A stretch of DNA of 64,000 nucleotides from Amnibacterium sp. CER49 (lineage in GTDB: Bacteria; Actinomycetota; Actinomycetes; Actinomycetales; Microbacteriaceae): positions 62,001 to 126,000 of the forward strand of contig NZ_JARVWQ010000001.1 of the NCBI RefSeq assembly GCF_029846255.1, read 5' to 3'. Shown here piece by piece: positions 24,693 to 33,519 of the stretch (its first letter is position 1; the number at the start of each line of letters is the position of its first letter). Both the position numbers and the translations under genes were made by a program. Under the pieces are notes generated by a model. That model was not told the origin of the DNA, did no database searches, and was given only the letters and a program-made list of their open reading frames with translations.

Positions 24693-24844
24693 GTCTACTA
24701 CCCCCTTGAACGAGCGTAGTCCGCGTCCCCGCGCTGCTGACGAGCAAGGCGAGACACTCGAAACGGATCCGCTGGCCGAGGGCCGCTGGGCCTCGCCGAC
24801 CCGCTTTTGGAGCGGATAGCGCACGACTGTCTACCCTGGCCGCC

Positions 24845-25936
24845 GTGGTGGACCCCGAGTACGCGCTGACCTGGCCGAAAGCCTTGTTTGAGTGGGAGGC
24901 GCAACGCGTCGTGAAATTGCCCGACGAGCAGGTGGCCAGCGCCATCACTCACCTGCTGGTTGAGGCGTACCACGACAGCGACGTTGCGATCCGCTTCAGG
25001 GACGACACCGGCGCATCCTTTGGACCCTTCGCGAGCGGAACTGTTCCGATGAGCGCACGCCCGTGGCTGTTCACTCTTCTGGAGGACGAGGCCCGTCTGC
25101 GCCCGTACGTACCGCCGCGCTACTGGGCGGAACGAAATGGTCACGTCGGAGCGCAGTCCGCATCCCCGCTTCACCCTCTCGCGGGTGACGTCGTGCGCTT
25201 GATCGACCGGTTTCAGGACGAGGGCTACTTTCCGAACCTGATGCCGCGAGAGTGCGTCGACAACCCCACGGACTACGACCGAGTTACGCAATCGATACAG
25301 GAGGCCACGCACATGAAGATGACCTGGCCTCTGTCAGAAGCGGACGTGGACTTCATGGAGGATCCGACGGTCTTCACTCTCATCGAGTTCTTTCACGACA
25401 GCGCGCAGCGGCCCCGCACTGCAACCTTTCACGAGTATGGCGAGTGCGGGCCTCATTACCACGACCCCGATCGCGCAGCTGGGGGCGCCGTCTACCGCTG
25501 GCGCATGAACGAGGTGCTCGCGCGGCATGACGTGCCACTGCGGTTGGGTCAGCGCGGCGCTGAGCGCGGACGGTTAGTGCGCCACTTCGGTTCCGGCCTC
25601 GATGCGCTAGCCGAAGCGCAGGCGTCGGACTCCTCCGCGGCTCCGACCGCCACAGCGGAAGCAGTACGGCTGTACCGGGAGAGAGACGCATCCCTGCCGC
25701 AGAAGCGATCCGCCCTCAACCTGCTCGCGGGTGAACTGGAGCGGCAGCGGAAGGAGCTGAGAACTGCGGTGCACAGCAAGGACGAGTCCGCCCTCTTCGA
25801 TATCGCTAACAACTACGCAATTCGGCACCAGCGCGACGGACAGCGTACCGACTACAGCGAGGACTACCTCGACTGGGTCTTCTGGTCTTTTCTCGCCACT
25901 GTCAACCTGATGGCCAGGCTGGCTGGACAGTCCTGA
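24845..25936 (+). CDS. Hypothetical protein with abortive-infection-like C-terminus
   Basis: 363 residues, GTG start. The N-terminal 200 residues match nothing I recognise. The C-terminus, FDIANNYAIRHQR followed by YLDWVFWSFLATVNLMARL, resembles HEPN-like tails of abortive-infection and AbiJ-type proteins, where a conserved RH lies before a tryptophan-rich helix. It is cargo of the tRNA-Asn element, divergent from a membrane coiled-coil protein. The defence assignment is a hypothesis. The spacer 25937-26182 shows nothing recognisable. Confidence 0.5.
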   Translation: MVDPEYALTWPKALFEWEAQRVVKLPDEQVASAITHLLVEAYHDSDVAIRFRDDTGASFGPFASGTVPMSARPWLFTLLEDEARLRPYVPPRYWAERNGHVGAQSASPLHPLAGDVVRLIDRFQDEGYFPNLMPRECVDNPTDYDRVTQSIQEATHMKMTWPLSEADVDFMEDPTVFTLIEFFHDSAQRPRTATFHEYGECGPHYHDPDRAAGGAVYRWRMNEVLARHDVPLRLGQRGAERGRLVRHFGSGLDALAEAQASDSSAAPTATAEAVRLYRERDASLPQKRSALNLLAGELERQRKELRTAVHSKDESALFDIANNYAIRHQRDGQRTDYSEDYLDWVFWSFLATVNLMARLAGQS

Positions 25937-26182
25937 CCGGGAGCGGTCGCAGCGTTTGTCTGGGAAGGTCCTCGAAATGGAACAGCAGCGTGAGGGAGTC
26001 AGAGATCGGTCCGCAGGACGCCAGGCGCGTCCTTCGATTTGCAGCACGCGTCTCGAAACCTGTCACCTCAATAGGAGTATCGAGAGACGGGTATTGAGAG
26101 CGAGCCGGGGCCTCAGTGGCACACGGGGACGACTTGCCTCGCCCGCCCGGTGCCACCGTCCAACCCGGCTGCGGGATTGGTC

Positions 26183-26722
26183 TCAGGACCCCGTTCCGGG
26201 TTCCCCGAGCCGTCTCTGCAACTCCGTGATCCGACTCGGGAAGGCCGCGAGTTCGAGGTCTCCGGCCGTGGTGTGGAGGACCGCGATGTGCAACTGCGGG
26301 TTGACCGACATGATCTGACGCAGCGACGGGCGCTGGCCGGTGTCATCCAGCCCCGTCACCCCGTACTCGCGGCGGTCGCCGCTCGGGATGCGGACCTGCC
26401 ACCGGTATCGCTCCAACGTGACCTGACCGGGGCTGATCGTGAGGCGGCCGTGGCGCCACTTCGTCGTGCCGGGCTCGCGAAAGGCGACCTCGATGCGGTC
26501 GCCGACGATCCCGCGCCCGATCCGCTGGCCGATGAGGATGCCCGGCACGCCGATCACGAGTGCAAATGGGACCGCGATCAGCAGGGCGATCGGGCTGATC
26601 GGCCGATGATGGCCGATCGCCTGAACGACGTAGACGATCGTGATGCCGACGGCGCCGGCGATGGCGATGGTCAGGAAGCGGAAGCGCTGCTCGCGCAGCG
26701 GCTGGCGGTCGCGCGGAGGCAT
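26183..26722 (-). CDS. Two-helix membrane protein coupled to a beta-propeller gene
   Basis: 179 residues from ATG at 26722, sharing one base with the upstream stop (TGATG). Two N-terminal helices (FLTIAIAGAVGITIVYVVQAIG; IALLIAVPFALVIGVPGILIG) are followed by a cytoplasmic domain with KWRHGRLTISPGQVTLERYRW, loosely like DUF2550/PH-type domains. Co-translation with the secreted propeller suggests that the two act together at the membrane. Confidence 0.55.
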   Translation of the reverse strand: MPPRDRQPLREQRFRFLTIAIAGAVGITIVYVVQAIGHHRPISPIALLIAVPFALVIGVPGILIGQRIGRGIVGDRIEVAFREPGTTKWRHGRLTISPGQVTLERYRWQVRIPSGDRREYGVTGLDDTGQRPSLRQIMSVNPQLHIAVLHTTAGDLELAAFPSRITELQRRLGEPGTGS

Positions 26723-28128
26723 CAGGTGTTCGGGATCCGGTAGGCGACGAGCCGGCCGCCCGCCCATGTCTGCCCGAACAGGGTGCCGTCAGCAATAGCG
26801 AGTGTCTGCGGGTAGCCGCCGTAGCTCGACGGCAGGTCGAGCCGTGCGAGCGGCGTGGCGGTTGTGGCCGCCGCTGAGTAGGCGAGGATCCGCTCCGCGT
26901 AGACGCAGCTGCTGTTGAGGTACTCGTTGAAAAGCCAGATCGTGCTGCCGCCGTGCACGAGGCCGGTGGTGAAGTCGCCGACCGAGGTGGTCCACTGCAG
27001 GTGCCCGGTGCTGGCGGAAAGTCGTGCCACGTGACCGATGTAACCGCTGGCACACGCGGTCGGGCCGCCGGCGCGTGTAGTGCGGTAGGTCAGGAACACC
27101 GACGACGCGTCCGCCGCGGAGATCGTCGCGCCGGTGTAGTCGGCCGCGCTCACCGAGGTGCTCCAGAGCGGGTTGCACGTGGAGGTGCCGCAGCCCGCTG
27201 CCGGCAGCGCCTCGATGCCCGTGACCGATGAGGCGAGGAGACGACCACCCGCCACGACAGGCGCGCCCCAGGTCCCCTTGGCGCTGCGCCAGCTGCGTTT
27301 CCCGGTGCCGGAGTTGTAGGCGATGACACCTTCCTCGCCGCTCGTGAAGACGAAGCCGTTCCCGACGGCTAGCCCGTCGACCCGGTTCTGCACGCCGCTG
27401 CTGTTGAAGGTGATCGGCGCCTTCCAGAGGAGCGCCCCGTCGGTGAGGCGATACGCGTTGATGACGTTGCTCGAGCCGGGCACGTACACCCGCAACCCGT
27501 CGGTACAAGGCCGCTCCGGGTATGACGCGTCGACGCCCGCAATCGTCGAAGCCGGCAGGGCGCTACGCCAGGCGATGCTGTGATGCGCCGTGTCGACAGC
27601 GAGGACTCCCCCGGGATGCGTACTGCCGATGAAGGAGATCAGCACCTTGGAGCTCGTCGCGGTCATCCCCTGGATGTAGTCCGCGCCGCCGGGCAGAGCG
27701 AGCGTCCAGAGCTTGGCTCCCGTCTTGGCCGACGTCGCCATGAAGGTGGACGGGTCGTTCGTGTTGCCGGTGGTGAGGACCCGGTAGGCGACCCCGCCGA
27801 GGACAACGGGCGCGTACGGTGTGGCGGACCGGAGTGTCGAGGTCCACGCGGTGTGCACCTGCGACGCGCGGCTCGCCGTGATCACCGTCTCCCCCGCGTT
27901 CGTCGCGGCGTTCCCGGAGTCACCGCTGCTCGCGGTCCACTGGTCCACGGTCGTCGCTCCCGCCGGCGAGGCGAGCAGGAGCGGCACAGCGCACGCGAGG
28001 ACCGCCGACGCAGTCATTGCTCGACCCCAAGCGGAGCGGCGCCTCGCGCCGCGACCGCGATCGCCCCCCTTTCCCGCTGCACGCGAGTGCGACTCGTAGG
28101 ACGTCGACAAGGACATGCGGAATCGCAT
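26722..28128 (-). CDS. Secreted PQQ-type beta-propeller protein, second copy
   Basis: 468 residues from ATG at 28128, with AGGAG five bases upstream. The signal peptide ends near ASPAGA. Mature blades such as ATSAKTGAKLWTLAL, AVDTAHHSIAWRS, AYRLTDGALLWKA and AYNSGTGKRSWRS, and the Cys pair GCGTSTC, parallel the protein at 20501-21877. The N-terminal SSGDSGNAATNAGETVITAS is also clearly shared. The pair looks like an old duplication within the element. No catalytic residues are evident. Confidence 0.75.
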   Translation of the reverse strand: MRFRMSLSTSYESHSRAAGKGGDRGRGARRRSAWGRAMTASAVLACAVPLLLASPAGATTVDQWTASSGDSGNAATNAGETVITASRASQVHTAWTSTLRSATPYAPVVLGGVAYRVLTTGNTNDPSTFMATSAKTGAKLWTLALPGGADYIQGMTATSSKVLISFIGSTHPGGVLAVDTAHHSIAWRSALPASTIAGVDASYPERPCTDGLRVYVPGSSNVINAYRLTDGALLWKAPITFNSSGVQNRVDGLAVGNGFVFTSGEEGVIAYNSGTGKRSWRSAKGTWGAPVVAGGRLLASSVTGIEALPAAGCGTSTCNPLWSTSVSAADYTGATISAADASSVFLTYRTTRAGGPTACASGYIGHVARLSASTGHLQWTTSVGDFTTGLVHGGSTIWLFNEYLNSSCVYAERILAYSAAATTATPLARLDLPSSYGGYPQTLAIADGTLFGQTWAGGRLVAYRIPNT

Positions 28129-28200
28129 CAAGGCTCCTGGGTGAGAGCAGTACGGGGGGGGTGAGGCGACCCTAACGCGCACGGCGGAAGCCGTGGCCGC

Positions 28201-29382
28201 TCAGTCGGGACTGTGGACAGGCTCGGCTCGAGCAGCTCCCTCGACTGCGCCCACCTGCTCGAGGGCGCCGCTCGCCCCTCGGACCCGCTTGCTGCGGCCG
28301 AGGTAGACGTCCAGCGACAGCGACGGCCTCGCGTGGCCGAGCTGGTCCGCCATGATTCGAGGACTGACGCCTGAATCGCTCAAGATGCTGGCGACGCTCT
28401 TCCGAAACGTGTGCGAGGTGAAGTCACACAACCCCATGGACATGAAGCCGTCCTTCACCCAGTGCGAGGTGTTCGACGGGTCGCGCCAGCCGCCCGAGAG
28501 CGGTGCAGGGAAGACGGGGCGGTCGGCCTCTCCTCGACGCGCTCGAAGGAGTTCGACCAGCCAGCTGGGCAGCTCGATCGTGCGCTGACCGGCCCGGGAC
28601 TTCGTGGCGCCGACGACGAGTCCGACGCCCCGGATGCGCAGCACGGTGCCGTGCACGTGCACCGTCGCCTCCTCGAGGTCGACGTCCGCCCACGTGAGGG
28701 CACACGCCTCACCGATGCGAAGTCCCGTGCCGGCAAGGAAGGCCACCAGGTCCGGCAGGTCCCGCGACTGCGCCACCTCGTCCGCGCGGAACCAGGTCAC
28801 GACATCCCGCAGCTGCGCCACGCTCAGCGCCATAGGCGGATGCTTCGGCAGGGTCGAGACACGAGCGACATCGCGGACGGGGTTCGTGGCGATGGCGTCG
28901 TGGCGAGCCAGCAGCCCGCAGACGCCGGACAGCACGGTCTTGGTCTGCTTCGCGGCCGCGGCACCGTGCCGCGTCTTCACCGCCTTGAGGTGCCGGTCTA
29001 TGAGCCCGACCGACAGCTCGTGCACCCGGACGTTGCCGAGCGCCGGCAGCACGGTCTTGTCGAGCCGCACGCGGTAGGCCTGCATCGTGGACGGACTGAG
29101 CTCGGTGAGCTCGGAGTACCACTTCTCGGCAGCCTCCGAGAACTTCGAGCGAGGCGAGAGCAGGTCCCCCAGCGCGGACATCTGTCTGTCTCGCAGGGCC
29201 CGCTGAAGTGCGCGCTCCGCGGCATCCCGTGAGCGCCCCGCGCCCTGCACCTGACGGATGACGCCGTCGTAGTCGCGGATCCGCACTCGAGCTCGCCACA
29301 GGCCGGCCGTCTTGAACACCCCGATCCGTCCGTGCTCACCGAGGGACAGCACCGTCCTGGCCACGACCGCTCCGTTCGTCAT
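28201..29382 (-). CDS. int: Tyrosine-type site-specific integrase
   Basis: About 393 residues from ATG at 29382; ATG 29418 and TTG 29454 would extend it by 12 or 24 residues. It has an AP2-like arm-binding N-terminus, a SAM-like core domain (LSPSTMQAYRVRLDKTVLPAL) and a catalytic domain with Arg in TGLRIGEAC, HTFRKSVA, GHARPSLS and the Tyr nucleophile in DVYLGRS. All catalytic positions are present. It lies next to attachment copy 2, and its 5' end overlaps the 11-bp arm-like repeats. It is the likely recombinase for the tRNA-Asn site. Confidence 0.9.
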   Translation of the reverse strand: MTNGAVVARTVLSLGEHGRIGVFKTAGLWRARVRIRDYDGVIRQVQGAGRSRDAAERALQRALRDRQMSALGDLLSPRSKFSEAAEKWYSELTELSPSTMQAYRVRLDKTVLPALGNVRVHELSVGLIDRHLKAVKTRHGAAAAKQTKTVLSGVCGLLARHDAIATNPVRDVARVSTLPKHPPMALSVAQLRDVVTWFRADEVAQSRDLPDLVAFLAGTGLRIGEACALTWADVDLEEATVHVHGTVLRIRGVGLVVGATKSRAGQRTIELPSWLVELLRARRGEADRPVFPAPLSGGWRDPSNTSHWVKDGFMSMGLCDFTSHTFRKSVASILSDSGVSPRIMADQLGHARPSLSLDVYLGRSKRVRGASGALEQVGAVEGAARAEPVHSPD

Positions 29383-29395
29383 CACTTCGTCAACA
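29374..29395 (+). repeat. Arm-site-like 11-bp repeats at the integrase 5' end
   Basis: GTTCGTCATCA and CTTCGTCAACA lie in tandem and match the pair at 20315-20336 at the opposite end of the element. The candidate ATG at 29382 lies inside them, so binding could affect integrase expression. Confidence 0.5.
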
Positions 29396-29515
29396 CTTTG
29401 AGTGCAGATTTCTGACATCTCGAGTGATTCCACGATGACACGCTCCAAGGACAACCCCTGGTCAGAGCGATCTTCTTCGAACTCCTGCTATCTCACGAAA
29501 CGGTCAGGAACCGTC

Positions 29516-29598
29516 CCGGCAGGTTCTTGGTTCGAGTCCAAGTCGGGGAGCAACAGCTCCTCCTGATCAGCCCTTCTTCGGAAGGGCTGATCTGCGTT
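29516..29598 (+). repeat. Attachment-site copy 2
   Basis: 83 bp matching 20227-20309 with two mismatches. Its hairpin (29565-29592) is a perfect 12-bp stem with loop TTCG. It closes the first element and is the junction with a second segment. The DNA from 29599 to 29799 has no recognisable gene. Confidence 0.85.
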
Positions 29599-29799
29599 CA
29601 GCGCGTTGTCAACACGAGGCGCTGCAGCCGGTTCGCTCGGCTACCTCGTCGGGGCGGCGCGCACCGGCACGAACGACGCCACCCTCTCCTCATCGGCGTC
29701 CCCAGCGCTCTCCTTCCGTGCGGAGTGAGCACCTCCCGGAGCGACCCACCACGAGCCCTGGCTTCGTCACGCCTCTCGAGGTCTGGCTACGGGGACTGA

Positions 29800-30905
29800 T
29801 CAATGCAGGGCCCAGTCGAGGTAGAAGGCGCCCGTTCCCGACGCTGCACAGACGAGCGCGATGATCCAGAAGCGGGAGACGACGGTGGCTTCGGCCCATC
29901 CCTTCAGCTCGTAGTGGTGGTGCAGCGGACTCATGAGGAAGATCCGGCGCCCGTGGGTCACCTTGAAGTACGCGCGCTGCAGGATGACGGATCCGGTGAC
30001 GATGACGAAGAGTCCGCCGATCATCAGCAGGAGCAGTTCGGTGCGCGTGAGGACGGCGAGCCCGGCGAGCGCGCCACCGAGGCCGAGGGACCCGGTGTCG
30101 CCCATGAAGATGTGCGCGGGTGCGGTGTTCCACCACAGGAACCCGACAAGTGCGCCGGTGATCGCCGCCGTGACGATCGCAAGGTCGAGCGGGTCACGCA
30201 CGGCGTAGCACTTGTAGACGTTCTGCAGGCGGATGTTGCTGGCATTGCAGGCCTGCTCGAACTGCCAGAAGGTGATGGCGAGGTAGCACGCGAAGGAGAT
30301 CAACGCCGCGCCCGGAGCCAGCCCATCGAGCCCGTCGGCGATGTTCACCCCATTGGATGAGCCGAGCACCATCAGCGCGATCCAGACAGTGAACACGATC
30401 GCTGCAGCGGCCGGCCCGAACCGGTGGGAGAGGTCCCAGTCCCAGCTGGTGTCGCGGAATCCCGAGATCGTCTCGCTCACCGCGGTGACGCCGCGCCGTG
30501 CGGGGGTGAGGAGCGCGAGCACGGCGAAGACGGCCGCCACGACCGTCTGCCCGCCGATCTTCGCCCAGCCGCTCAGCCCCGCGCTGTTCCGCTTGCGGGC
30601 CTTCAGCAGGTCGTCGACGAATCCGACGAGTCCGAGCCCGACCAGCAGCAGGAGCTCGAGCAGGGCGCTCGCCGCGACCGGACGTCGGCTGGACAGCGCG
30701 CCGGCGAAGTACGCGAGCACTGCGGCGAGGATGATCACGGCGCCGCCCATGCTCGGGTGCCCTGCTTGGTCTGGTGCGTGACCGGTCCGTCGACGCGGAT
30801 CGGCTGCCCCCACCGCAGGCGGCTCATCATGCGGGCGAAGAGTGGGGTGACGAACAGGGTGAACAGCAGCGCCGTTCCGCCGGCCACGAGGATCCCGAGC
30901 AACAC
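29800..30905 (-). pseudogene. mraY: Extra mraY copy with one-base frameshift
   Basis: MraY transfers phospho-MurNAc-pentapeptide to undecaprenyl phosphate, making lipid I. The main frame (29800 to about 30760) keeps all family motifs: GFVDDLLKARKRNSAGLSGWAKI, NGVNIADGLDGLA, HIFMGDTGSLGLGG and SPLHHHYELKGW. The normal N-terminus (LLGILVAGGTALLF then WGQPIRVDGPVTHQTKQGT) is in another frame. The two join if one base is added in the GGG run at 30755-30757, where four are expected. It lies alone, without mur neighbours, between two attachment copies. It may be a disabled accessory copy or a sequencing error. Confidence 0.82.
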
Positions 30906-31207
30906 CCCTCCACGGTCGACCCCGCAGGTCCGCCCCGGTGGTCAGCGTAGTTTCGTCCCCACCGACCCCTCCTGCAGGAAGCGCGGCGGGTCAGGTGACT
31001 CTGCGACCGGGCAGGAGTACGAGTCCCGAACGCTCCTCGTTCTCAGTCGGAGCCACGGGTGACGCTGCGCCACTGCTCGAAGTCGCGAGGCGCCGACACC
31101 CCCAGATCGGGAAAGATCCTCGACTTCATTTGTAGAAGTTCCTATTCTTCGCGAGGCCGACCGAAATTCCGTGCGGCTTCACCACTTTCTCTTGGGGGAG
31201 AGAATTC
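30906..31207. other. Intergenic region upstream of the secreted repeat protein
   Basis: No gene is recognised. The ribosome site TGGGGGAGAG for the gene at 31208 lies at its end. A 13-bp stretch at 31136-31148 matches one arm of a yeast FRT site, most likely by chance. No clear promoter pair is evident. Confidence 0.4.
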
Positions 31208-31867
31208 ATGTCCTTGTTCACCTCATTGGTCGCCGGGAAGGCCGTCTTCGCCGTCTCGGCCGGTCTCATCGCGGTGGGAGGCACGGGTGCCGCTGCTTAC
31301 GCCGGCGTGCTTCCGAGCGACCTGCAGAGCAGCGCGCACGTGCTCATCGGGGCACCCGCGCCGGCTCCGACCACGCCGTCCTCGGACACCGTGACCAGCA
31401 CGCCGAGCGGGGACCCTTCGGAGACGGCCGCTCCTGATCCCACCGAGACCGCGAGCGCGGAGCCGACCGAGACCGCGAGCGCCGAGCCCACCGACACCGC
31501 CAGCCCGGAGCCCACCGACACCGCGGCCTCGACGCCGGTCCAGTCCACGTCATCGACCACCTCGGGGTCCGGCGAGGACCAGCAGGGCGACCAGAGCGAC
31601 CAGCAGAACAGCGACTCCAGCGACCAGCAGGGCGACCAGAGCGACCAGCAGAACAGCGACTCCACCGACCACCAGGGCGACCAGAGCGACCAGCAGAACA
31701 GCGACTCCACCGACCACCAGGGCGACCAGAGCGACCAGCAGAACAGCGACTCCACCGACCACCAGGGCGATGGCTCGTCGAGCAGCACCAAGGTCTCCGT
31801 GACGGCGCCCGTGAGCTCCGCCGGAACCGCTGTCAACGGCGACTCGATGGACAACGGCGACAACTGA
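31208..31867 (+). CDS. Secreted low-complexity protein with 15-residue repeats
   Basis: 219 residues. The start MSLFTSLVAGKAVFAVSAGLIAVGGTGAAAYAG forms a signal peptide or membrane anchor that I associate with small actinobacterial exported proteins. A Thr/Glu/Pro-rich part (ETASAEPT) is followed by four tandem copies of a 15-residue Asp/Gln/Ser unit (DQQGDQSDQQNSDST type). The composition is highly acidic and probably disordered. The function is unknown; a stalk or ion-binding role is possible. Confidence 0.7.
   Translation: MSLFTSLVAGKAVFAVSAGLIAVGGTGAAAYAGVLPSDLQSSAHVLIGAPAPAPTTPSSDTVTSTPSGDPSETAAPDPTETASAEPTETASAEPTDTASPEPTDTAASTPVQSTSSTTSGSGEDQQGDQSDQQNSDSSDQQGDQSDQQNSDSTDHQGDQSDQQNSDSTDHQGDQSDQQNSDSTDHQGDGSSSSTKVSVTAPVSSAGTAVNGDSMDNGDN
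31577..31756 (+). repeat. Four 45-bp tandem repeats (coding)
   Basis: Four near-identical 45-bp units with a partial fifth encode the 15-residue repeats. They are in frame, so copy-number change would alter protein length without shifting the frame. Units begin at 31577, 31622, 31667 and 31712. Confidence 0.85.
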
Positions 31868-31877
31868 CCCGTTCGAT

Positions 31878-31912
31878 CGGAGGGGCGGCCAGCATTGCTG
31901 GCCGCCCCTCCG
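31878..31912 (+). terminator. Strong hairpin terminator
   Basis: A 35-nt near-perfect palindrome with 17-base arms (31878-31894 and 31896-31912) lies 11 bp after the stop of the secreted repeat protein. No T-run follows. Confidence 0.7.
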
Positions 31913-31972
31913 GCGTTCTCTACGGCTTCACAGCTCGATGAGCGCCAGTGGACGCGGAACCATCTCGGCGGC

Positions 31973-32046
31973 TTCTTGGTTCGAGTCCAGGTCGGGGAGC
32001 AACAGCTCCTCCTGATCAGCCCTTCTTTGAAAAGGCTGATCTGCGT
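31973..32046 (+). repeat. Attachment-site copy 3, diverged
   Basis: This resembles copies 1 and 2 over the TTCTTGGTTCGAGTCCA stretch, the GTCGGGGAGCAACAGCTCCT stretch and the hairpin, with several mismatches (for example CAGGTCGG for CAAGTCGG). It is followed by one CTTCGTCAACA at 32053-32063. It marks the outer end of a second, older segment. Confidence 0.75.
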
Positions 32047-32063
32047 GGGGCACTTCGTCAACA

Positions 32064-32570
32064 CTTCGCGGCTGGAACGACGCCGCATCCCGCCCTATGT
32101 GAGCGTCGCCGCCTGCTCATGACGTGCACACATCCCCGTCGTCGATGCCGGCTCACTGAGCTGGCGGTCTCCGCCCCTCGTGGTCTCTCGCGGGTCGTGA
32201 AGCGGCGGCAGCCGAATCGCGACCGAGCGTCGCACCCGTGCTCCTTCGCCACCTCGGGTCGGCCCTGCCCCACCCGATTCGCGCCGCCCGCCGCGCCGCT
32301 GGTGGCGCGGCCCTCTGAGGGCGACGAGCAGTTCGAGCACGGGTCCGGAACGCGGCCGAACCCACGGACGTCGCCGGAGAGGCCACCGGGTTCCAGGAGC
32401 AGACGCGCATGCTGTCTCATCCGGCTGCGACCGTGCCCGCACGGCGGTACCGGTGATCAGCCGGTCATGGATCCGGAACGCCCCGTCGTCGGCGCGTCTC
32501 GACCGATTCTCCTGACGCGGCACGGACCCTGGGTGACGGGTCGGCATCCCGCCGCCCGGAAGGACGTGTC
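32064..32570. other. No gene recognised
   Basis: Frames on both strands are arginine/serine-rich and carry no recognisable domain. The stretch lies just outside the third attachment copy and leads into the PAP2 gene, whose ribosome site GGAAGGA is at about 32558-32564. Confidence 0.4.
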
Positions 32571-33320
32571 ATGGTGACGATGCCTTGGAGCGAGAGCGGA
32601 GCCGGCGCGGATCTGGCCGAACAGGCGGCCCGCGCGCTCCGCTCGCCCTGGACGCGGGTCCTCGTCGGCCTCGCGGCACTGTTCGCGGTGCTGCTCGTCG
32701 GCCTGCTCGTCCACCTGCCGCAACTCGGGCGCCGGGATCTCCACGTGGACGTCGCCCTCTCCCACTGGCGTTCCCCGATCGGGACCGCGCTCGCGCTCGG
32801 CTTCACGGCCGCGGCGAAGGAAGTCGTCGGACTCGCCGCCCTTGCCGTCGGGCTGGTCATCCTGCTCATCCGGCGACGGTTGCGGTCGGCGGCGCAGCTC
32901 CTCGTCACCGCCGGAACGGCCTGGGGCACCGTGTACCTGATCAAGGCGGCGGTCGACCGGGCGCGTCCCCCGGCGTCGCTCGAGCTCGCGGCCCCCGACG
33001 GGTCGGCGAGCTTCCCGAGCGGCCACACCGCCACGGCAGCGATCATCGTGCTCATCGTGTGGTTCGCCCTCGTCGGCACGGGGCGGTTCCGGGTCGTCGC
33101 CGCACTCGTGGCCCTCGCGTACGCGGCTGCTGTGGCAGTGAGTCGGGTGTACCTGGCCGACCACTTCCCCACGGACGTGCTCGCCAGCCTCGGCGTTGTC
33201 CTCGGGGTGGCGCTGCTCGTCTCGGCCGCCTTCGACAGTGCTCGGGGGCGCCGCATCCAAGCGCGGCTCGAGGCGACCTGGGCTCGACGCCGAGGCCGAT
33301 CGGCGCTACCGCACGCCTGA
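32571..33320 (+). CDS. PAP2-family membrane phosphatase
   Basis: 249 residues, six helices. The three acid-phosphatase motifs are present: KAAVDRARP near residue 125, PSGHTAT near 147 and SRVYLADHFPTDV near 190. Such enzymes dephosphorylate lipid phosphates including undecaprenyl pyrophosphate. The flanking repressor and DedA gene suggest an envelope-lipid role. Confidence 0.88.
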   Translation: MVTMPWSESGAGADLAEQAARALRSPWTRVLVGLAALFAVLLVGLLVHLPQLGRRDLHVDVALSHWRSPIGTALALGFTAAAKEVVGLAALAVGLVILLIRRRLRSAAQLLVTAGTAWGTVYLIKAAVDRARPPASLELAAPDGSASFPSGHTATAAIIVLIVWFALVGTGRFRVVAALVALAYAAAVAVSRVYLADHFPTDVLASLGVVLGVALLVSAAFDSARGRRIQARLEATWARRRGRSALPHA

Positions 33321-33457
33321 ACCCGAGGTGCAGCACCGGGCCTCGGTCTCACGGTCTCACCGATGATGCCGCCCGTCGACAGGAGCGCCCGGGCCCCTCG
33401 GGGATAGCGCGCCGACACCTCCGCACGGAGGGGCCCTGACCGCCGCACCGCACCCAT

Positions 33458-33473
33458 CTACGATTCCCCGTAG
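33458..33473. promoter_or_regulatory. Candidate BlaI operator upstream of its own gene
   Basis: CTACG and CGTAG form an inverted repeat with a 6-bp spacer, 46 bp before the blaI-type start. The half-sites resemble the CTACA/TGTAG repeat at 34340-34356. It is probably autoregulatory. Confidence 0.5.
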
Positions 33474-33519
33474 CACTTCTCCAGCACGTGTCGAGATTCC
33501 GGAGGACAGGAGACACCCG

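Noticed and set aside
31136-31148. 13-bp match to an arm of a yeast FRT site (GAAGTTCCTATTC)
   Set aside because: Only one arm is present; the spacer and inverted arm of FRT are missing, so chance is more likely than an engineered scar.
31577-31756. Regular repeats that could suggest a CRISPR array
   Set aside because: The 45-bp units are contiguous, in frame and without unique spacers; they are coding repeats.
31948-32577. Long plus-strand frame after att copy 3
   Set aside because: It begins inside the attachment repeat, is Arg/Pro-rich and has no domain or ribosome site.
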